Assembly: GCA_045615885.1 (NCBI GenBank)
Contig: JAZLFR010000049.1
Location: 1-64,000, forward strand
From: UBA1765 sp045615885
GTDB taxonomy: Bacteria > Fibrobacterota > Fibrobacteria > Fibrobacterales > Fibrobacteraceae
Direction of reading: 5' to 3'
Length of the DNA stretch: 64,000 nt
Shown here one piece after another: positions 27,227 to 36,194 of the stretch. Positions within the stretch are counted from its first letter, which is position 1. Every line of letters starts with the position of its first letter. The notes under the pieces were generated by a model, which had not been told where the DNA came from, did no database searches, and saw only the letters and a program-made list of their open reading frames with translations. The position numbers and the translations under genes are program-made.

Positions 27227-28528
27227 TTACCCCTTCTTGGGCCAATACTGACTAATCATCTTGGAAGGAATACCAGTTTCTTCAGGTTCGAAGCAGTCGG
27301 CAAGGATTGTCCAGCCGAGGTCGAGAGCCTGTTCCAGCGGAATGTTCACGGAAAGGTCCATCATTTCCTTTTCAAAGCGCTGGCCGTACTTCAACAGCTT
27401 CTGGTCCCAGTTACTCATGTTGAAGCCCATGGATTGCTTTTCGAGCGTTTCCTTGTAGCTTGCATAGAGCTGGATCATGGTGTTCATGATTGTACGGTGG
27501 TCGCTACGAGTCTTACCGTTCACCTGCTGCTTCAAGCGGCTAAGGGAACCGAACGGTTCGATACGGCCCTTACGCAGATAAAACTGGCCTTCGGTAATGT
27601 AACCGGTGTTATCAGGAACCGGGTGGGTAACATCGTCGCCCGGCATGGTGGTAACAGCCAAAATCGTAATGGAACCGGAGCCTTCGAAGTCCACGGCCTT
27701 TTCGTAACGGCTGGCGAGGGAAGAATAGAGATCGCCAGGATAGCCACGGTTAGAAGGAATCTGTTCCATGGTAATTGCAATTTCCTTCATGGCGTCAGCA
27801 AAGTTCGTCATGTCGGTGAGGAGCACGAGCACGTTCTTGCCTTCGGTTGCGAACTTTTCTGCAACGGCAAGGGAGGCATCCGGAACAAGCAAGCATTCCA
27901 CGATTGGGTCACTTGCAGTGTGCATGAACATCACTGTGCGGCTAAGTGCACCGTTCTTGTCGAGGAAGTCCTTGAGATAGAGGTAGTCATCGTGCTTAAG
28001 ACCCATACCGCCAAGGATGATCACGTCAACTTCAGCCTGCAAGGCGATGCGAGCAAGGAGTTCGTTGTATGGTTCACCAGCGATAGAGAAGATCGGGAGC
28101 TTCTGGGAAACGACGAGAGTGTTGAACACGTCGATCATCGGGATACCGGTACGCACCATGGTCTTCGGAATGATACGCTTTGCCGGGTTCACGGACGGGC
28201 CACCGATGGTGATGCGTTCGCCGTCAACAACCGGACCGTTGTCGCGCGGCATGCCGGCACCGTTGAATACGCGGCCAAGGAGAGCGTCGGAATAAGGAAC
28301 CTTCATCGGTTCGCCGAGAAAACGCACTTCGGAGTCGGTAGAGATACCGCGGGCGCCAGCGAAGACCTGAAGGTCAACCATGTCGCCGTCAATGCGGATA
28401 ACGCGAGCAAGGGAGGTACCGAAGGAACTTGTAACCTGTGCGAGTTCCTGGTTTGCAACGCCTTCTGCTCGGAGAGAAATCACAGAACCAGCGATGCGTT
28501 CAATACGATGATAAGCAACATTATGCAT
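27227..28528 (-). CDS. V-type ATPase subunit B
   Basis: The 433 residues form the non-catalytic nucleotide-binding subunit of the A3B3 head. The N-terminal beta barrel (about 1-75) leads to the core with LGRVFNGAGMPRDNGP, the segment IGGPSVNPAKRI, and MGLKHDDYLYL/TDMTNFADA. A canonical P-loop is absent, as expected for B. Its start overlaps the end of subunit A by 8 bp, suggesting translational coupling that keeps A and B equimolar. Confidence 0.96.
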   Translation of the reverse strand: MHNVAYHRIERIAGSVISLRAEGVANQELAQVTSSFGTSLARVIRIDGDMVDLQVFAGARGISTDSEVRFLGEPMKVPYSDALLGRVFNGAGMPRDNGPVVDGERITIGGPSVNPAKRIIPKTMVRTGIPMIDVFNTLVVSQKLPIFSIAGEPYNELLARIALQAEVDVIILGGMGLKHDDYLYLKDFLDKNGALSRTVMFMHTASDPIVECLLVPDASLAVAEKFATEGKNVLVLLTDMTNFADAMKEIAITMEQIPSNRGYPGDLYSSLASRYEKAVDFEGSGSITILAVTTMPGDDVTHPVPDNTGYITEGQFYLRKGRIEPFGSLSRLKQQVNGKTRSDHRTIMNTMIQLYASYKETLEKQSMGFNMSNWDQKLLKYGQRFEKEMMDLSVNIPLEQALDLGWTILADCFEPEETGIPSKMISQYWPKKG

Positions 28529-30278
28529 TAGCGGTTACCTCCTTCACGGAAGCAGTAATATTGGCTTCGATATCCTTGAATTCAGCAGAATCCATAGCCA
28601 CACGGTTCCAGTCCTTGGTAGCCTGGGTGAGCTTGAGGAAGAATGTACGGGCGACATCCTTTTCTGCAAAAGTCATCGGAGTCTTCAAAATGGAATAGAC
28701 CTTGTCGAATACATACTTCTGACGGTCGCCACCGCAAGCGGCGTCGATTTCATGGTATGCGTCCTGCTGCAAATAGACAGCGTCGAGATATTCAGACTTG
28801 AGGTATGTGATAAAGTCGTCAATGGAAGTACCTTCTTCACCGACCACCTTCATCATGTTGTTGACATCAACGCCAGCAGCAAGAATGTGGCGGGCTTCGG
28901 CAACCTTCTTCACGTCGATGATGCCTTCGTACTTGGACCAGGAATCAAGCGGGTGGATTGCCGGGAAGCGGCGCTGGTCGGAACGTTCACGGCTAAGGCC
29001 GAGGAATGCGCCAACCACCTTCAAGGTAGCCTGGGTCACAGGTTCTTCAAAGTTACCACCTGCAGGGGAAACGGAACCACCGATCGTTACGGAACCGGTA
29101 GAGCCATCCTTCAAGCGAACAACGCCACCGCGTTCGTAGAATGCTGCGATCACGGATTCGAGGTAGGCCGGGAATGCTTCTTCGCCCGGAATTTCTTCCA
29201 AGCGGCCGCTCATTTCACGGAGAGCCTGAGCCCAACGGGAAGTGGAGTCAGCGAGAAGGAGCACATTGAGGCCCATCTGGCGGTAGTATTCAGCAAGGGT
29301 CACACCGGTATAAACGGAAGCTTCACGGGCTGCCACCGGCATGGAAGACGTGTTACAAATGATGAGCGTACGTTCCATGAGGGACTTGCCAGTACGCGGG
29401 TCAATAAGTTCCGGGAATTCACGGAGGGTTTCCACAACTTCACCGGCACGTTCACCGCAAGCTGCAAGGATCACGATATCAACGTCTGCATAGCGGCTCA
29501 TGAGCTGCTGGAGCACGGTCTTGCCAGCACCGAACGGGCCAGGAGTACAGAACGTACCGCCCTGCATCACAGGGAAGAATGTATCGATAATGCGCTGCTG
29601 CATGGTGAGCGGCTTTGTCGGGCGGAGGCGTTCTTCGAAGGCCTTAATCGGCATCTTGACAGGCCAGGTCTGGACCATCTTGACTTCAATGCGTTCGCCC
29701 TTTTCGTTCTTGAGAACTGCGACAACGTCTTCAACGACATGTTCGCCAGCGGCAACGACGGATTCTACGGTAACCTTGCCGAGAACCTTGAACGGCACCA
29801 TGATGCGGTGAGTGAAAACACCTTCTGGAACGGTACCTACGGTATCGCCTGCAACAAGGACGTCGCCTGGCTTTGCTACCGGGGTAAATGCCCACTTGCG
29901 GTCACGCGGGAGTGCCGGCAAGTACTTACCGCGCTGCAGGAAGAAGCCGCACTGTTCGGCGAGTTCCGGGAGCGGGTTCTGAAGACCGTCAAAAACCTGG
30001 GTCAAAAGGCCCGGTCCAAGTTCCACGGAAAGGAGTTCGCCAGTGAATTCGACTTCGTCGCCAGCCTTGAGGCCGGTGGTGTCTTCGAACACCTGGAGTT
30101 CTGCGTAGTCACCGCGAATACGAATCACTTCGCTCTTGAGCGGAATGACTTCGTCCTTACCTTCCTTATTCTTGCTAACGAACTTGGCATAAGCCACTTC
30201 GTTCTGAGAAACGGCGCTTTCGAACTTAACGCGAATCAAGTTACCGTTCACACCGATGATTTTTCCGATACTAGCCAT
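28521..30278 (-). CDS. V-type ATPase subunit A (catalytic)
   Basis: The 585 residues are the catalytic ATPase subunit. The P-loop GPFGAGKTVLQ lies at about 246-256, preceded by the subunit-A-specific non-homologous insert (about 110-200). AACGERAGEV and the adenine-pocket region SVSPAGGNFEEPVTQ are typical. The frame allows an upstream ATG at 30299, but GGAGG lies about 10 nt before 30278 and the family begins MASIGKIIGVNG, so I chose 30278. It follows the DUF2764 gene by 17 bp. Confidence 0.95.
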   Translation of the reverse strand: MASIGKIIGVNGNLIRVKFESAVSQNEVAYAKFVSKNKEGKDEVIPLKSEVIRIRGDYAELQVFEDTTGLKAGDEVEFTGELLSVELGPGLLTQVFDGLQNPLPELAEQCGFFLQRGKYLPALPRDRKWAFTPVAKPGDVLVAGDTVGTVPEGVFTHRIMVPFKVLGKVTVESVVAAGEHVVEDVVAVLKNEKGERIEVKMVQTWPVKMPIKAFEERLRPTKPLTMQQRIIDTFFPVMQGGTFCTPGPFGAGKTVLQQLMSRYADVDIVILAACGERAGEVVETLREFPELIDPRTGKSLMERTLIICNTSSMPVAAREASVYTGVTLAEYYRQMGLNVLLLADSTSRWAQALREMSGRLEEIPGEEAFPAYLESVIAAFYERGGVVRLKDGSTGSVTIGGSVSPAGGNFEEPVTQATLKVVGAFLGLSRERSDQRRFPAIHPLDSWSKYEGIIDVKKVAEARHILAAGVDVNNMMKVVGEEGTSIDDFITYLKSEYLDAVYLQQDAYHEIDAACGGDRQKYVFDKVYSILKTPMTFAEKDVARTFFLKLTQATKDWNRVAMDSAEFKDIEANITASVKEVTANA

Positions 30279-30295
30279 TGAAAATGGACCTCCGG

Positions 30296-30832
30296 TCATT
30301 CCTGCTTAAAAGCAGGATCGTTATCATTAATTACTTTAAGAACAGCAGCATTCCCGGCTTCTTCGGAAATGCGAACCCAGCGGGAGCAGATCATGAGCTT
30401 GACTGCAAACGCATAGACAGTGGACATGGAATCTTCGCAAACACCCGCGAGTTCATCGACAAGCCAAAAACGAGCGCGATCAAGATCCTGTTCGCGTTCG
30501 AGCGGGTCAGCCTTCGCAAAAGCGTCGGCAACCATCTTTGCAAAGGTCACGTCGTAGCCAGAGAAAGAGCGTTCCGTGAAGCGCACATCCGGGCCCCAAG
30601 CCTGGGCGCGCAAGCGACCGGCGACATTCTTCAACTGAATGTCATGGGCGTAGTATGCAGCAACAAACGGGTCGTCGCTATCTTCCCCAGCCACCAGGGC
30701 ATCAAAAGCCGCAAGTTCACTATCCGACATTACGCCCGTGCAGCGATAGCGAAGGTCCTCCATGGTCATTGGAGGAGCGTCGCCCAGACGCAGCATCGGA
30801 AGCGATGCGGAAAGGTAAATGGCATTGCTCAT
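30296..30832 (-). CDS. DUF2764 protein of the V-ATPase operon
   Basis: The 178 residues include the N-terminal segment YLSASLPMLRLGDAPPM typical of DUF2764. This family sits between the E and A genes in V-ATPase operons of Bacteroidetes and spirochaetes. Its function is not established. Because these operons lack recognisable C, F and G subunits, it may act as a stalk or connector protein (inference). It is mostly helical, with no membrane segment or signal. The ATG directly follows the subunit E stop (TAAATG). Confidence 0.85.
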   Translation of the reverse strand: MSNAIYLSASLPMLRLGDAPPMTMEDLRYRCTGVMSDSELAAFDALVAGEDSDDPFVAAYYAHDIQLKNVAGRLRAQAWGPDVRFTERSFSGYDVTFAKMVADAFAKADPLEREQDLDRARFWLVDELAGVCEDSMSTVYAFAVKLMICSRWVRISEEAGNAAVLKVINDNDPAFKQE

Positions 30833-31435
30833 TTATTTCCCCTGAGCAGCGTTAGAAACGATCTGTGCGATTTGCGGGCGCACAAGGGCAGCGAGGGCAG
30901 AAGAAATTGCCGGAGCTGTAAATTCGTGGCTGATCTTGCCACCGTCGAGCTTTACGCGGAAGCCGAACTTTACGCCGGAATCGCTTTCGACGGTAACGCC
31001 TGCATTCAAGGCCTTCTGGAATTCGCCAACAACGAAGGACTGGAGCTTGGCCTTGTCGCTTTCAGAGAACACGACAGCAACATCGGAAGAGTAATCCTTG
31101 ACGAGGGCAAGGAGCATGCTCTTTACGGTGTCTTCAGAAAGGGATTTTTCTACCTGGAGGGCAAGAAGATCGGAGAGCATCTTTTCAAAGCGCTGGCCTA
31201 CGGAGAGGAGCACGTCGCGAGCAGCCTGTTCAAGGTTGCGAGCACTGCGTTCTGCATAGACGGCGGCATCCTTGTCAGCCTTTTCGAGCTTTGCACTTGC
31301 TTCAGCTTCGGCAGCCTTCACGATGGAAGCAGCCTGTTCCTTGGCAGCGGCAATGATGGCTGCAGATTCGGCATTTGCCTTGTCCACAGCTTCCTTTTGA
31401 ATACGGTCAATAAGATATTGCAAATCTTCAGCCAT
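30833..31435 (-). CDS. V-type ATPase subunit E (peripheral stalk)
   Basis: This 200-residue protein has a long Ala/Glu/Lys-rich helix (about 10-75) and a globular C-terminal domain (LLALVKDYSSDVAVVF; GVKFGFRVKLDGGKISHEFT), as in peripheral-stalk subunit E. It is the first gene of the operon E - DUF2764 - A - B - D - I - K2 - K1, with GGAG six bases before the ATG. The 31436-31530 leader is AT-rich and contains a TATATATATT stretch that could be the -10 region. Confidence 0.93.
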   Translation of the reverse strand: MAEDLQYLIDRIQKEAVDKANAESAAIIAAAKEQAASIVKAAEAEASAKLEKADKDAAVYAERSARNLEQAARDVLLSVGQRFEKMLSDLLALQVEKSLSEDTVKSMLLALVKDYSSDVAVVFSESDKAKLQSFVVGEFQKALNAGVTVESDSGVKFGFRVKLDGGKISHEFTAPAISSALAALVRPQIAQIVSNAAQGK

Positions 31436-31531
31436 TAGAATCTCCAGAGTTTCATAAACTCAAAAAAAATGTTTTGCACTGAATATATATAGATTAAAGG
31501 CAAAAAAATCACCTAATTTTTGTAAAAAAAC

Positions 31532-31560
31532 AAAAAATCCCCCAAAAAGGGGGATTTTTT
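31532..31560 (-). terminator. Terminator after the phospholipid-repair fusion gene
   Basis: The perfect hairpin AAAAAATCCCCC / GGGGGATTTTTT around AAAAA gives T-runs on both strands. It separates the fusion gene from the V-ATPase operon promoter. Confidence 0.88.
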
Positions 31561-31600
31561 AGCGATAAAATGCAAATTTTGCCAGATTTTCAGTTGTTAA

Positions 31601-34600
31601 TTATTTGTTAACAGGCTGTGAAGTAAGCTCGTTTGCCAATTTTTTGAGGTTTGTAAAGTCCCATTTACCGCTTCCGAGCTTAGGAAGGGAATCCACCTTG
31701 AACACGCTCCCTGGAATCATGAGCGGCGGAATGCCTGACTTGCGGAGCGAGCGGGCAATTTCGTCCGGGTCAAATTCGCCGGAGAACATGAGCACAATGC
31801 GTTCGCCCTTCACGGAGTCTGCGACAGCGACCGTAATGAATTCGGAACCTTCCAAAAGCTTGGTATCCTGGATGCGGGATTCCACAGCCGTGAGGGAAAT
31901 CATTTCGCCGCCAAGCTTTGCAAAACGGCTATAACGGTCGAGGAGCGTTATAAAGCCATCTGGAGAAAGCTTGCCCTTGTCGCCAGTGCGGTACCAGCGA
32001 TGGCCATTCTTTTCGACGATGGAAGCCCTGGTGCGATCTTCGTCTTCAAAGTAGCCCTGCATAACCTGCGGGCCGCCAATGAGCACCATGCCCTCGGAAC
32101 CGATCGGCAGGAATTCATTCGTTTCCGGGTCGGCAATGGCAATGCGGGTTCCAGGAACGGGCAAACCGATGGTACCGATTTCGTTGCATTTTTCCATGGT
32201 AAGGAAGTCATCGAGAAGCACATTCGGCGAATTCATTGTAGCCATCGGAGCCGTTTCAGTACAGCCATAGGCTTCAAAAATATTCTTGCCGAATTTCAGC
32301 TTGAATGAATCGCGCATTTCCTGACGGAGCTTTTCTGCACCAGAAACAACGAGACGCAAATAGTCAAGGCACATCGGGTGCACCCAGCGGTTCACAGAGA
32401 ACGCACGCAGGAATGTCGGCGTGCCCATGAGGATCGTAGCCTTGTGCTCTGCACAGGCGCGAGCCATGGTCTTGATGTCAGTCGGGTCCGGCAAAAGAAC
32501 CATCGGCACGCCATCGAGAAGCGGCATGAGTATCGTTGCCGTCAAACCAAAGCTGTGGAAGATCGGAAGTTCAGCAAGCATCACGTCGGAGCGGCGGAGC
32601 CGGACAACTGCATCGGTCTGCTGCGTATTTGCAATGAAGTTCTTGTGCGAAAGCTTGACGCCCTTCGGAGTGCCTTCGGAGCCGGAGCTAAAGAGAATTG
32701 TAGCCGTGTCAGAAAGTTTTGCGCGAGCAAACCAGAAGCGCTCCAAAATGAACTTCGGCACGAAAATCGATTCCAGGGCAGTAGCAACAAATTCCAGGAA
32801 TTTGACGGAGCGTTCCATTTCGTCAAAGAAGAACAGTTCGGCTTCATTCTGGAGCGGCTCAAAAGCTGGATTCTTGCGGCAGAGTTTTTCGTAGAAAGCC
32901 TTGGAAGTTACAATCACATTGACTTTTGTTCTGCGGACGCAGTTCACGACGACATCGGCAGGCGACGTGTAGTTCAGGTTGACGGTCGTCTTGCCTGCAG
33001 CCAAAATGGAAATATATGCCATGGCGCCTTCGCGGCTAGAAGGCAGGAGCAACGCAATCTTGTCGTTATTGCGAGCCTTCTTGCGGAGCCTACGAGATAT
33101 GTTCCTTACGAGGCGAATCATCTTGTAGCCAGAGACATGGTCGCCAGCAGGGTCAATGAGGATCGGCTTGAAACGGCGGCGTTTCATGGCAGTGAGCCAC
33201 ATCGGAACGATCGTCTTGTAATGGTTAATCGCATTGTCCCATGTGGTAATGGCAAGGTCGCGCAGGCGTGTACGGATTTCTTCTTCTGAAGTCGTAGCCG
33301 GGATTGCCGGAGCAAAGCCCACGCTCACGATGCGAGTCGAGGCAGGTCCAAGCATGACAGCATCGGAAGCATGGCTGTACGGACCACCCCACAAACCCTG
33401 GATATAGAACGGAACGATCTTGGCTTCGGTATCCTTGATGGCTTCGGAATAGTCGATGGAGAAACGGGTTATGTGCGGAGTCTTCGACACTTCGCCTTCC
33501 GGGAAGATCACGATGGCTTCGCCGTTCAACAGGGCCTGGTGGATAGCTTCCATGGCAGGCTTCGGGTCGCGACGATGGATCGGGATAAGGAAGGACGAAT
33601 AACGCAGCCAGCGCTGATACCACGCAGGCGAGGTGTTCCAGTTACTAGCAATCTTGAGCGGGCGCGGGCAGCACATCTGGAGTACGGCCCAGTCGATAAA
33701 GCTGTAGTGCGAACCGACGAGAAGTACAGGTCCAGTTTCAGGAATGTTGCGAACGCCATTCGTCTTTAAGCGGTAGCGGAACACGAATGCAAACAGGAAG
33801 CGGAGCACGGCGCGCAAGAAGGCCATCGGGGTCAAACGGTATGTAAGCACAAAGCATATCGTAAGCATGATGGCGACAAAGAAGAAGAACTGGTGCACTT
33901 CGATGTCGGTAAAGATGAGGAGCAGGCTCTGACCGCCAAGGAGCAGAAGCAGAATGCTCATCTGAATCATGTTCGACACGGCATGGATTCGACCGGAGCT
34001 ATCGGGCCTTGTGAACTGCTGGATGACGGTGCGCAAAATCACGAAAATGAAACCGGCAAAACCGCCAAGCATTGCATAGAGTATGGACTGGAGCCAATGG
34101 GTTTCGACAAACGGAATGGTAAAGGTGATTATGGCGGATCCGAAGACGGCAAACGGCACGAGGCCGACTTCAATAAACGTCTTGGAGGCGTAGGCCGCGA
34201 CACGGGAACCGACAATGTAACCGATCGCAGTAAGAATCAGGGACTTCTGGAAAAGGCTCATCAAATGTTCGCCGGTAAGGTCCTGCGAAAGCAAAAGGAA
34301 AATCTGGGAAATGGCCCAGAAAATAGCGAGACCAAGAATGGAAAGGCGAACGAGAGGCATGGACCAGGTGGCAGCGAAGTTGCGCTTTGGAGAACGCATC
34401 TTGAGTTTGGTGTAATAGCGGCCACGAGGAATGAAGAACGTGAAAATCGTGGAAATTACGCTAACGCCTAAAAATACATAAGGGAGCACAAGATACGGAA
34501 TCGTGGCATCTTCATCTGGAGTGAAGCCGATCGTCAAGAACGAAACGCTCATGATGCCAAGAATGGAAAACACCATTTGCCAGGAGTTCGCGTTGGTCAA

Positions 34601-35002
34601 GCGGGATTCGCCAAACAATTCCTTGATAATGCCAAGTTTTGCCGGGCTAAATATGGAAAGGAAAATACCGTACAAAAGCATCAAACCAAATGCAACCCAG
34701 CCAATATCTAGGCCAAAGAGAACTGCAATGGCTATGAGAGCGGCGGTCATGCCGACAGAGGACCAAGCCATGACACGGCCCTTGGAGAAGCGACCGGCAA
34801 AGAAGCTTGCGACAGGCATCATGAATATGTGCGGCACAAAAAGGGAGAACTGAAGCAACATGCTGCGCCAAAAGAAGCTCGGGCCATCAAAAGAGAACGA
34901 AAGCCAGCGCTGGAACAGAATGAAGAGTCCCATTTGCACAAAAGATGTGAAAAAAACAACTAGATAAAAGGGTATGGCACCCTTTGCCTTCCACAGTTCC
35001 AT
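31601..35002 (-). CDS. Three-domain LplT-PlsC-Aas fusion: lysophospholipid flippase, acyltransferase and acyl-ACP synthetase
   Basis: This 1133-residue protein fuses three activities that E. coli splits between LplT and Aas. Residues 1 to about 400 are an MFS/LplT-like transporter with about 12 helices, which would flip lysophospholipid inward. Residues about 410-600 are a PlsC-type acyltransferase with HX4D (GSHYSFIDW, about 431) and FPEGEVS (about 499). Residues about 640-1133 are an adenylate-forming acyl-ACP synthetase with SSGSEGTPKG (about 771), YGCTETAP (about 913), YRTGDKG (about 1004) and the terminal catalytic-Lys region GSGKWDF (about 1111). Together they would re-acylate lysophospholipids with free fatty acids. 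GGAG precedes the ATG. It is a single-gene unit. Confidence 0.93.
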   Translation of the reverse strand: MELWKAKGAIPFYLVVFFTSFVQMGLFILFQRWLSFSFDGPSFFWRSMLLQFSLFVPHIFMMPVASFFAGRFSKGRVMAWSSVGMTAALIAIAVLFGLDIGWVAFGLMLLYGIFLSIFSPAKLGIIKELFGESRLTNANSWQMVFSILGIMSVSFLTIGFTPDEDATIPYLVLPYVFLGVSVISTIFTFFIPRGRYYTKLKMRSPKRNFAATWSMPLVRLSILGLAIFWAISQIFLLLSQDLTGEHLMSLFQKSLILTAIGYIVGSRVAAYASKTFIEVGLVPFAVFGSAIITFTIPFVETHWLQSILYAMLGGFAGFIFVILRTVIQQFTRPDSSGRIHAVSNMIQMSILLLLLGGQSLLLIFTDIEVHQFFFFVAIMLTICFVLTYRLTPMAFLRAVLRFLFAFVFRYRLKTNGVRNIPETGPVLLVGSHYSFIDWAVLQMCCPRPLKIASNWNTSPAWYQRWLRYSSFLIPIHRRDPKPAMEAIHQALLNGEAIVIFPEGEVSKTPHITRFSIDYSEAIKDTEAKIVPFYIQGLWGGPYSHASDAVMLGPASTRIVSVGFAPAIPATTSEEEIRTRLRDLAITTWDNAINHYKTIVPMWLTAMKRRRFKPILIDPAGDHVSGYKMIRLVRNISRRLRKKARNNDKIALLLPSSREGAMAYISILAAGKTTVNLNYTSPADVVVNCVRRTKVNVIVTSKAFYEKLCRKNPAFEPLQNEAELFFFDEMERSVKFLEFVATALESIFVPKFILERFWFARAKLSDTATILFSSGSEGTPKGVKLSHKNFIANTQQTDAVVRLRRSDVMLAELPIFHSFGLTATILMPLLDGVPMVLLPDPTDIKTMARACAEHKATILMGTPTFLRAFSVNRWVHPMCLDYLRLVVSGAEKLRQEMRDSFKLKFGKNIFEAYGCTETAPMATMNSPNVLLDDFLTMEKCNEIGTIGLPVPGTRIAIADPETNEFLPIGSEGMVLIGGPQVMQGYFEDEDRTRASIVEKNGHRWYRTGDKGKLSPDGFITLLDRYSRFAKLGGEMISLTAVESRIQDTKLLEGSEFITVAVADSVKGERIVLMFSGEFDPDEIARSLRKSGIPPLMIPGSVFKVDSLPKLGSGKWDFTNLKKLANELTSQPVNK

Positions 35003-35153
35003 TAAAATCTCCTACACCCTCTAAAAAAGAAGATGGAATTTCTCAAATTCTAGCTAATTGGCCGTGGTGCAATGAGTTGCGCATCAAATCTGCAATGTTC
35101 ATAGCTTATAAAAAAGCATTTTGTTGAACGCATTTTCATTTAAAAGATAAAAG

Positions 35154-35181
35154 AAAAGCGGGACTTTGTCCCGCTTTTCGA
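35154..35181 (-). terminator. Terminator of outer-membrane protein gene 1
   Basis: The hairpin AAAAGCGGGAC / GTCCCGCTTTT with a TTT loop lies 18 bp after the stop codon and is symmetrical enough to work in both directions. Confidence 0.85.
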
Positions 35182-35198
35182 AGTCTTCTTAATTTCTA

Positions 35199-35960
35199 TT
35201 AGAAGTTTACGCCGCAACCTGCATAAAGACCTGTAGCATCACCGCCCATGTCGCCGTTACGGAGAATCAACTTACCGGTAACATAGATCTGCTGGTTAAG
35301 AGCATAGTTTGCACCAAGCCAAAGGTTGATCTGGGTATCGCCAGAACCATCTTCCCATGCGCCCGGGCCATCCCATTCATTATCGGTAACACGATACTTG
35401 AACTGGAGACCAATGAACGGAGTAATGCCAACTTGAGCAACAGAGTAGTCAAGTTCAGCACCAACATGAAGTTCCAACCCGCGTTCATAATGATGGTGTT
35501 CAAAACCCCAGTCAAGGCCAGCTTCCCCACCGAGAATCAATTCCGGAGTAAGGATCTGAGCAAACTGTGCACCTGCATAAATTGCGATTTCATCGGAGCC
35601 CGGAGCACTTACACCACCGTCGGCGTCATCTTCGCCAATCGGAAGGTTAAGGTCGGCAAAAACATTGAAGTTCGGAGCCATCTGATAACGAACACCAACG
35701 GTCAAGTCACGAAGACCGTCGCCACCATCATTTTCGCTCCAAAGCTGGTAGCCAAAATTCTGCAAGGAAAGTTCCAAGTTTTGAACTACAGTATAGCGAG
35801 CGCCCACCTTGAGACCAGCCTGAGACCAGTCTCCATCCCAGTCATAGTAAAGGCCAGCTTCGAGAGTTCCCTTGCCAGCATCAAGAATCGGGAAGTAGTC
35901 CCAGGTTGCAAAAGAAGCCGTAGCGGTAAGAGCTGCAGCAAGTGCGATTTTTTTGAACAT
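35199..35960 (-). CDS. Outer-membrane beta-barrel protein, tandem paralogue 1
   Basis: This 253-residue protein has a signal peptide (MFKKIALAAALTATASFA) and then alternating polar/aromatic strands typical of a small barrel (RYTVVQNLELSLQ, NVFADLNLPIGEDD, PFIGLQFKYRV). It ends in Phe (YAGCGVNF), the usual outer-membrane signature. The ATG at 35960 was chosen over an upstream ATG because GGAG is then 7 nt away and because paralogue 2 begins with the same MFKKIAL. Its neighbour shares ATWD-F-P-L-AGKG after the signal peptide and the PIGE loop. Transport substrate unknown. A run of AAGATGC-like heptamers lies in its leader. Confidence 0.85.
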   Translation of the reverse strand: MFKKIALAAALTATASFATWDYFPILDAGKGTLEAGLYYDWDGDWSQAGLKVGARYTVVQNLELSLQNFGYQLWSENDGGDGLRDLTVGVRYQMAPNFNVFADLNLPIGEDDADGGVSAPGSDEIAIYAGAQFAQILTPELILGGEAGLDWGFEHHHYERGLELHVGAELDYSVAQVGITPFIGLQFKYRVTDNEWDGPGAWEDGSGDTQINLWLGANYALNQQIYVTGKLILRNGDMGGDATGLYAGCGVNF

Positions 35961-35972
35961 TTTCATTCTCCA

Positions 35973-36005
35973 ATAGTAAGACGCAAGATGCAAGATCAAG
36001 ATGCC
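35973..36005 (-). repeat. Short heptamer array in the leader of outer-membrane protein gene 1
   Basis: The plus strand shows AAGACGC, AAGATGC, AAGATC, AAGATGC and CAGATAA in succession, about 7 bp each. The array lies directly upstream of the ribosome binding site, where an untranslated leader or promoter would be. It is similar in style to the ends of the blocks at 9.9 kb and 1.7 kb. Confidence 0.55.
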
Positions 36006-36140
36006 AGATAATTGTGATTTTCAGTTTTCCGGAAGTATTTTGATCCTGAAATCTCGCCAGTTAATTTCAACGGCGCTAATTTAGTTTTTTTTGAGGCAAA
36101 TTAAAGGGATTTTCCAAAACAAAGAACATCTGGCGAACAA

Positions 36141-36173
36141 AAAAAACGGCCCGGCAGAACCGGAACCGTTTTT
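36141..36173 (-). terminator. Terminator of outer-membrane protein gene 2
   Basis: The hairpin with arms ACGGTTCCGG and CCGGGCCGT (a small mismatch inside) is followed on the minus strand by seven T. It lies about 20 bp after the stop codon. Confidence 0.8.
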
Positions 36174-36194
36174 AAGATCTTCTAAAGCTTTAAA

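Noticed and set aside
28752..30281. 509-codon plus-strand frame opposite V-ATPase subunit A
   Set aside because: Antisense shadow caused by codon bias; no start site or motif.
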